Below are positions 62,487-64,000 of a DNA stretch of 64,000 nucleotides, one piece after another (the first letter of the stretch is position 1; every line of letters starts with the position of its first letter). The stretch covers positions 248,001 through 312,000 of the forward strand of contig JACKBN010000004.1 of assembly GCA_020634565.1 (NCBI GenBank). Direction: 5' to 3'. Made by a program: the position numbers and the translations under genes. The notes beneath the pieces were generated by a model. That model did no database searches. It was not told where the DNA came from and saw nothing but the letters and a program-made list of their open reading frames with translations. The DNA is from Ardenticatenaceae bacterium. Lineage in GTDB: Bacteria > Chloroflexota > Anaerolineae > Promineifilales > Promineifilaceae.

Positions 62487-64000
62487 TTAAGGTAACGCTT
62501 TTTGAATGTCGTTCAGGAGGTCAGAGTCCATAAAGGAACCTTTTTGCAACAGTGCCTTTATTTGTCCATCTAGTCGATCTTTCTCATCTTCGGTTAGTTC
62601 TTTGGCTGTAATGACAATGATTGGCGTGTCTTTCAATGTGGGGTCAGCTTTCATGGCTTCAACCACGCCAAAGCCATCGAGCTCAGGCATCATCAGGTCC
62701 AAAATGACGAGGTTCGGACGTGTTTCCTGAATGAGGCGTAAGCCTGCCTGCCCATCTTGCGCCTCGTCAATATGGAAGTCGCCCTGGGCTTGCAGAATGC
62801 GGCGAATCAGCCGTGAAGCGTCCTGGTTGTCTTCAACGATGGTGATGCGCTGTACACGGCTGTCCAGCTCTTCCAGGGCTGTGAGCAGCCCTTCTTCACG
62901 GCTGCGGTTGGCTTTGGCCAGTTCGCTCGTATCGGGCAAGGTCATGTCTCGCGTGTAATGCTCGCCGATGATATGTTTTTCCACGGGGAAGGTATGGCCG
63001 GAGCAGTTGATGACGACCGTTTCGTGGGGCTGGATTTTCCCTTCACGAATTAATTTGAACAGACCGGCGAAGGTAACGGCCGTTGCCGGTTCCACCGAAA
63101 TCCCATCCATTTTAGCGACTAAATGCAGCGCATTAAACGCCGCCACATCGGTAATTGCGTCAATTGTGCCGCCATTTTCCAGGATAAGCTCGCGCAGCAC
63201 CTCGTACGCTTCGCCAGGAGCACCCGTCGCCAGCGTGGAAATATCTGTACGCGGTTCCTTCACATTTTCGGCGACGGCCAACCCTTTGTGGAAGGAGCGG
63301 GCCATGGGGGCGCAGCCGCTGGTTTGAAAACAGGCCAGCTTCGGCAGCTTAGACACCAGTCCCAACCGCTTCAATTCAGCAAAGCCTTTCATGACCCCCA
63401 CTGGTCCCAACCCGCCACTAACGGATTGTAAATACCAGTCCGGTACTTTCCAGGGCCAGCGACTGCCGTTGAGAACGCTCATATCTTGCCCAGCTTCAAT
63501 GTTGCCTAGCTGCTCTGCAATCTCAAACGCCAGGGTTTTCATCGCTTCTTTAGCGGCAATACCCTTCACGCCCCGGTCGAGGAACAGATTTTTGCTGGCG
63601 GCAAACTCTGCGGCTACGCGTTTTGCCTCGTCGTAGGTGCCAGCGACTTTGATCACCTCTGAACCGTAAAGAGCCACTTCGCGCATCTTGTCGGCGGGAA
63701 CAGAGCTGGTGACAAAAACCCAAAGCTTGATGCCGGCCCGGGCGCTGTAAGCGGAGTAGGCAATAGCCACATTGCCGGTAGAGGCCACCACTGCTTCTTT
63801 AATGCCTGCTTCCTTCATGGCGCTGATGCCAATGGCCGCCTGCCGATCCTTGAAAGAGCCCGTGGGGCCTTGACGCTCATCTTTAATGTAGATATTGGGA
63901 TGTCCCAGCATGAGGCCCAGGTTGTGTGCCTTCAGCAGCGGTGTCCAGCCCTCACCAAAAGTGACAATGTTTTCATTGCTCTTTAGCGGGAGCAGTTCAC
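62487..64000 (-). CDS. Threonine synthase-like PLP enzyme fused to a REC domain (5' end outside window)
   Basis: At least 504 residues are encoded here; the frame is open to the window edge, so the start lies beyond 64000. The N-terminal part is a fold-type II PLP enzyme of threonine-synthase type: FGEGWTPLLKA, KDERQGPTGSFKDRQA (PLP-binding Lys), ASTGNVAIAYSAYSARAG, VSGGLGPVGVMKG. After about residue 380 comes a complete REC domain: ITIVEDNQDASRLI, phospho-acceptor Asp in NLVILDLMMPELDG, IIVITAKELTEDE. The two parts share one frame with no stop. A phosphorylation-controlled enzyme or a moonlighting regulator is possible; neither is shown. Confidence 0.88.
   Translation of the reverse strand, partial: ELLPLKSNENIVTFGEGWTPLLKAHNLGLMLGHPNIYIKDERQGPTGSFKDRQAAIGISAMKEAGIKEAVVASTGNVAIAYSAYSARAGIKLWVFVTSSVPADKMREVALYGSEVIKVAGTYDEAKRVAAEFAASKNLFLDRGVKGIAAKEAMKTLAFEIAEQLGNIEAGQDMSVLNGSRWPWKVPDWYLQSVSGGLGPVGVMKGFAELKRLGLVSKLPKLACFQTSGCAPMARSFHKGLAVAENVKEPRTDISTLATGAPGEAYEVLRELILENGGTIDAITDVAAFNALHLVAKMDGISVEPATAVTFAGLFKLIREGKIQPHETVVINCSGHTFPVEKHIIGEHYTRDMTLPDTSELAKANRSREEGLLTALEELDSRVQRITIVEDNQDASRLIRRILQAQGDFHIDEAQDGQAGLRLIQETRPNLVILDLMMPELDGFGVVEAMKADPTLKDTPIIVITAKELTEDEKDRLDGQIKALLQKGSFMDSDLLNDIQKALP

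Overview
The window reads as a chromosomal segment of a Chloroflexota bacterium (Anaerolineae/Caldilineae/Ardenticatenia-like). That placement is an inference. It rests on the tal-pgi fusion next to zwf, secreted glycosidases ending in an FLPLV tag, Thr/Pro-rich lipoprotein linkers, many NarL-type and hybrid two-component systems, and intergenic repeats of a kind common in that phylum. There is one tRNA, no rRNA, no CRISPR array and no prophage. The strongest genome-wide signal is a highly iterated palindromic octamer, ACGGCCGT. I counted about 110 copies by eye, roughly one per 580 bp, where one or two are expected by chance. It resembles HIP1 of cyanobacteria and is absent from both insertion sequences.

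Layout. 1-9.1 kb: WYL regulator, secreted glycosidase, lipoprotein, response regulator, methyltransferase, and a coupled operon of two membrane proteins plus a NarL-type kinase/regulator pair. 9.1-15.7 kb: a Dam-type adenine methylase, phosphoesterase, S10 and M20 peptidases, and a MerR/TipAS regulator with a DUF2268 protein. 15.8-20.3 kb: a five-gene ABC export cluster on the minus strand. 20.6-25.9 kb: tal-pgi and zwf (oxidative pentose phosphate pathway). 26-29.2 kb: DUF2007 protein, CopC-like and thioredoxin-like lipoprotein pair, small unknowns. 29.6-37 kb: a four-gene phosphorelay, then a USP-DUF389-SH3 fusion. 37-41.3 kb: tRNA-Lys, aroK, aroB, greA, lysS. 41.3-47 kb: GH44 glycosidase, membrane protein, IS4-family element, VOC protein. 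47-51.9 kb: heterodimeric ABC exporter with one frameshifted half, GNAT protein. 52.3-55.5 kb: ISAs1-family element, then serS under a T-box riboswitch. 55.6-64 kb: glycosyltransferase, GNAT protein, lipoprotein, DMT transporter, REC-kinase, and a threonine synthase fused to a REC domain that runs off the right edge.

Intergenic space is rich in short inverted repeats. Two families stand out. One is a fixed-length 57-bp palindrome with 15-bp arms. Its three copies each sit 11-18 bp upstream of a start codon, and one was split by the IS4-family element, which left a 5-bp target duplication. The other is a GATTGGACCA...TGGTCCAATC family that lies 2-12 bp downstream of stop codons. Other findings worth a second look: the threonine synthase-REC fusion, a terminator hairpin directly after the greA promoter, and several -10 boxes so close to ATG codons that leaderless transcription is likely.
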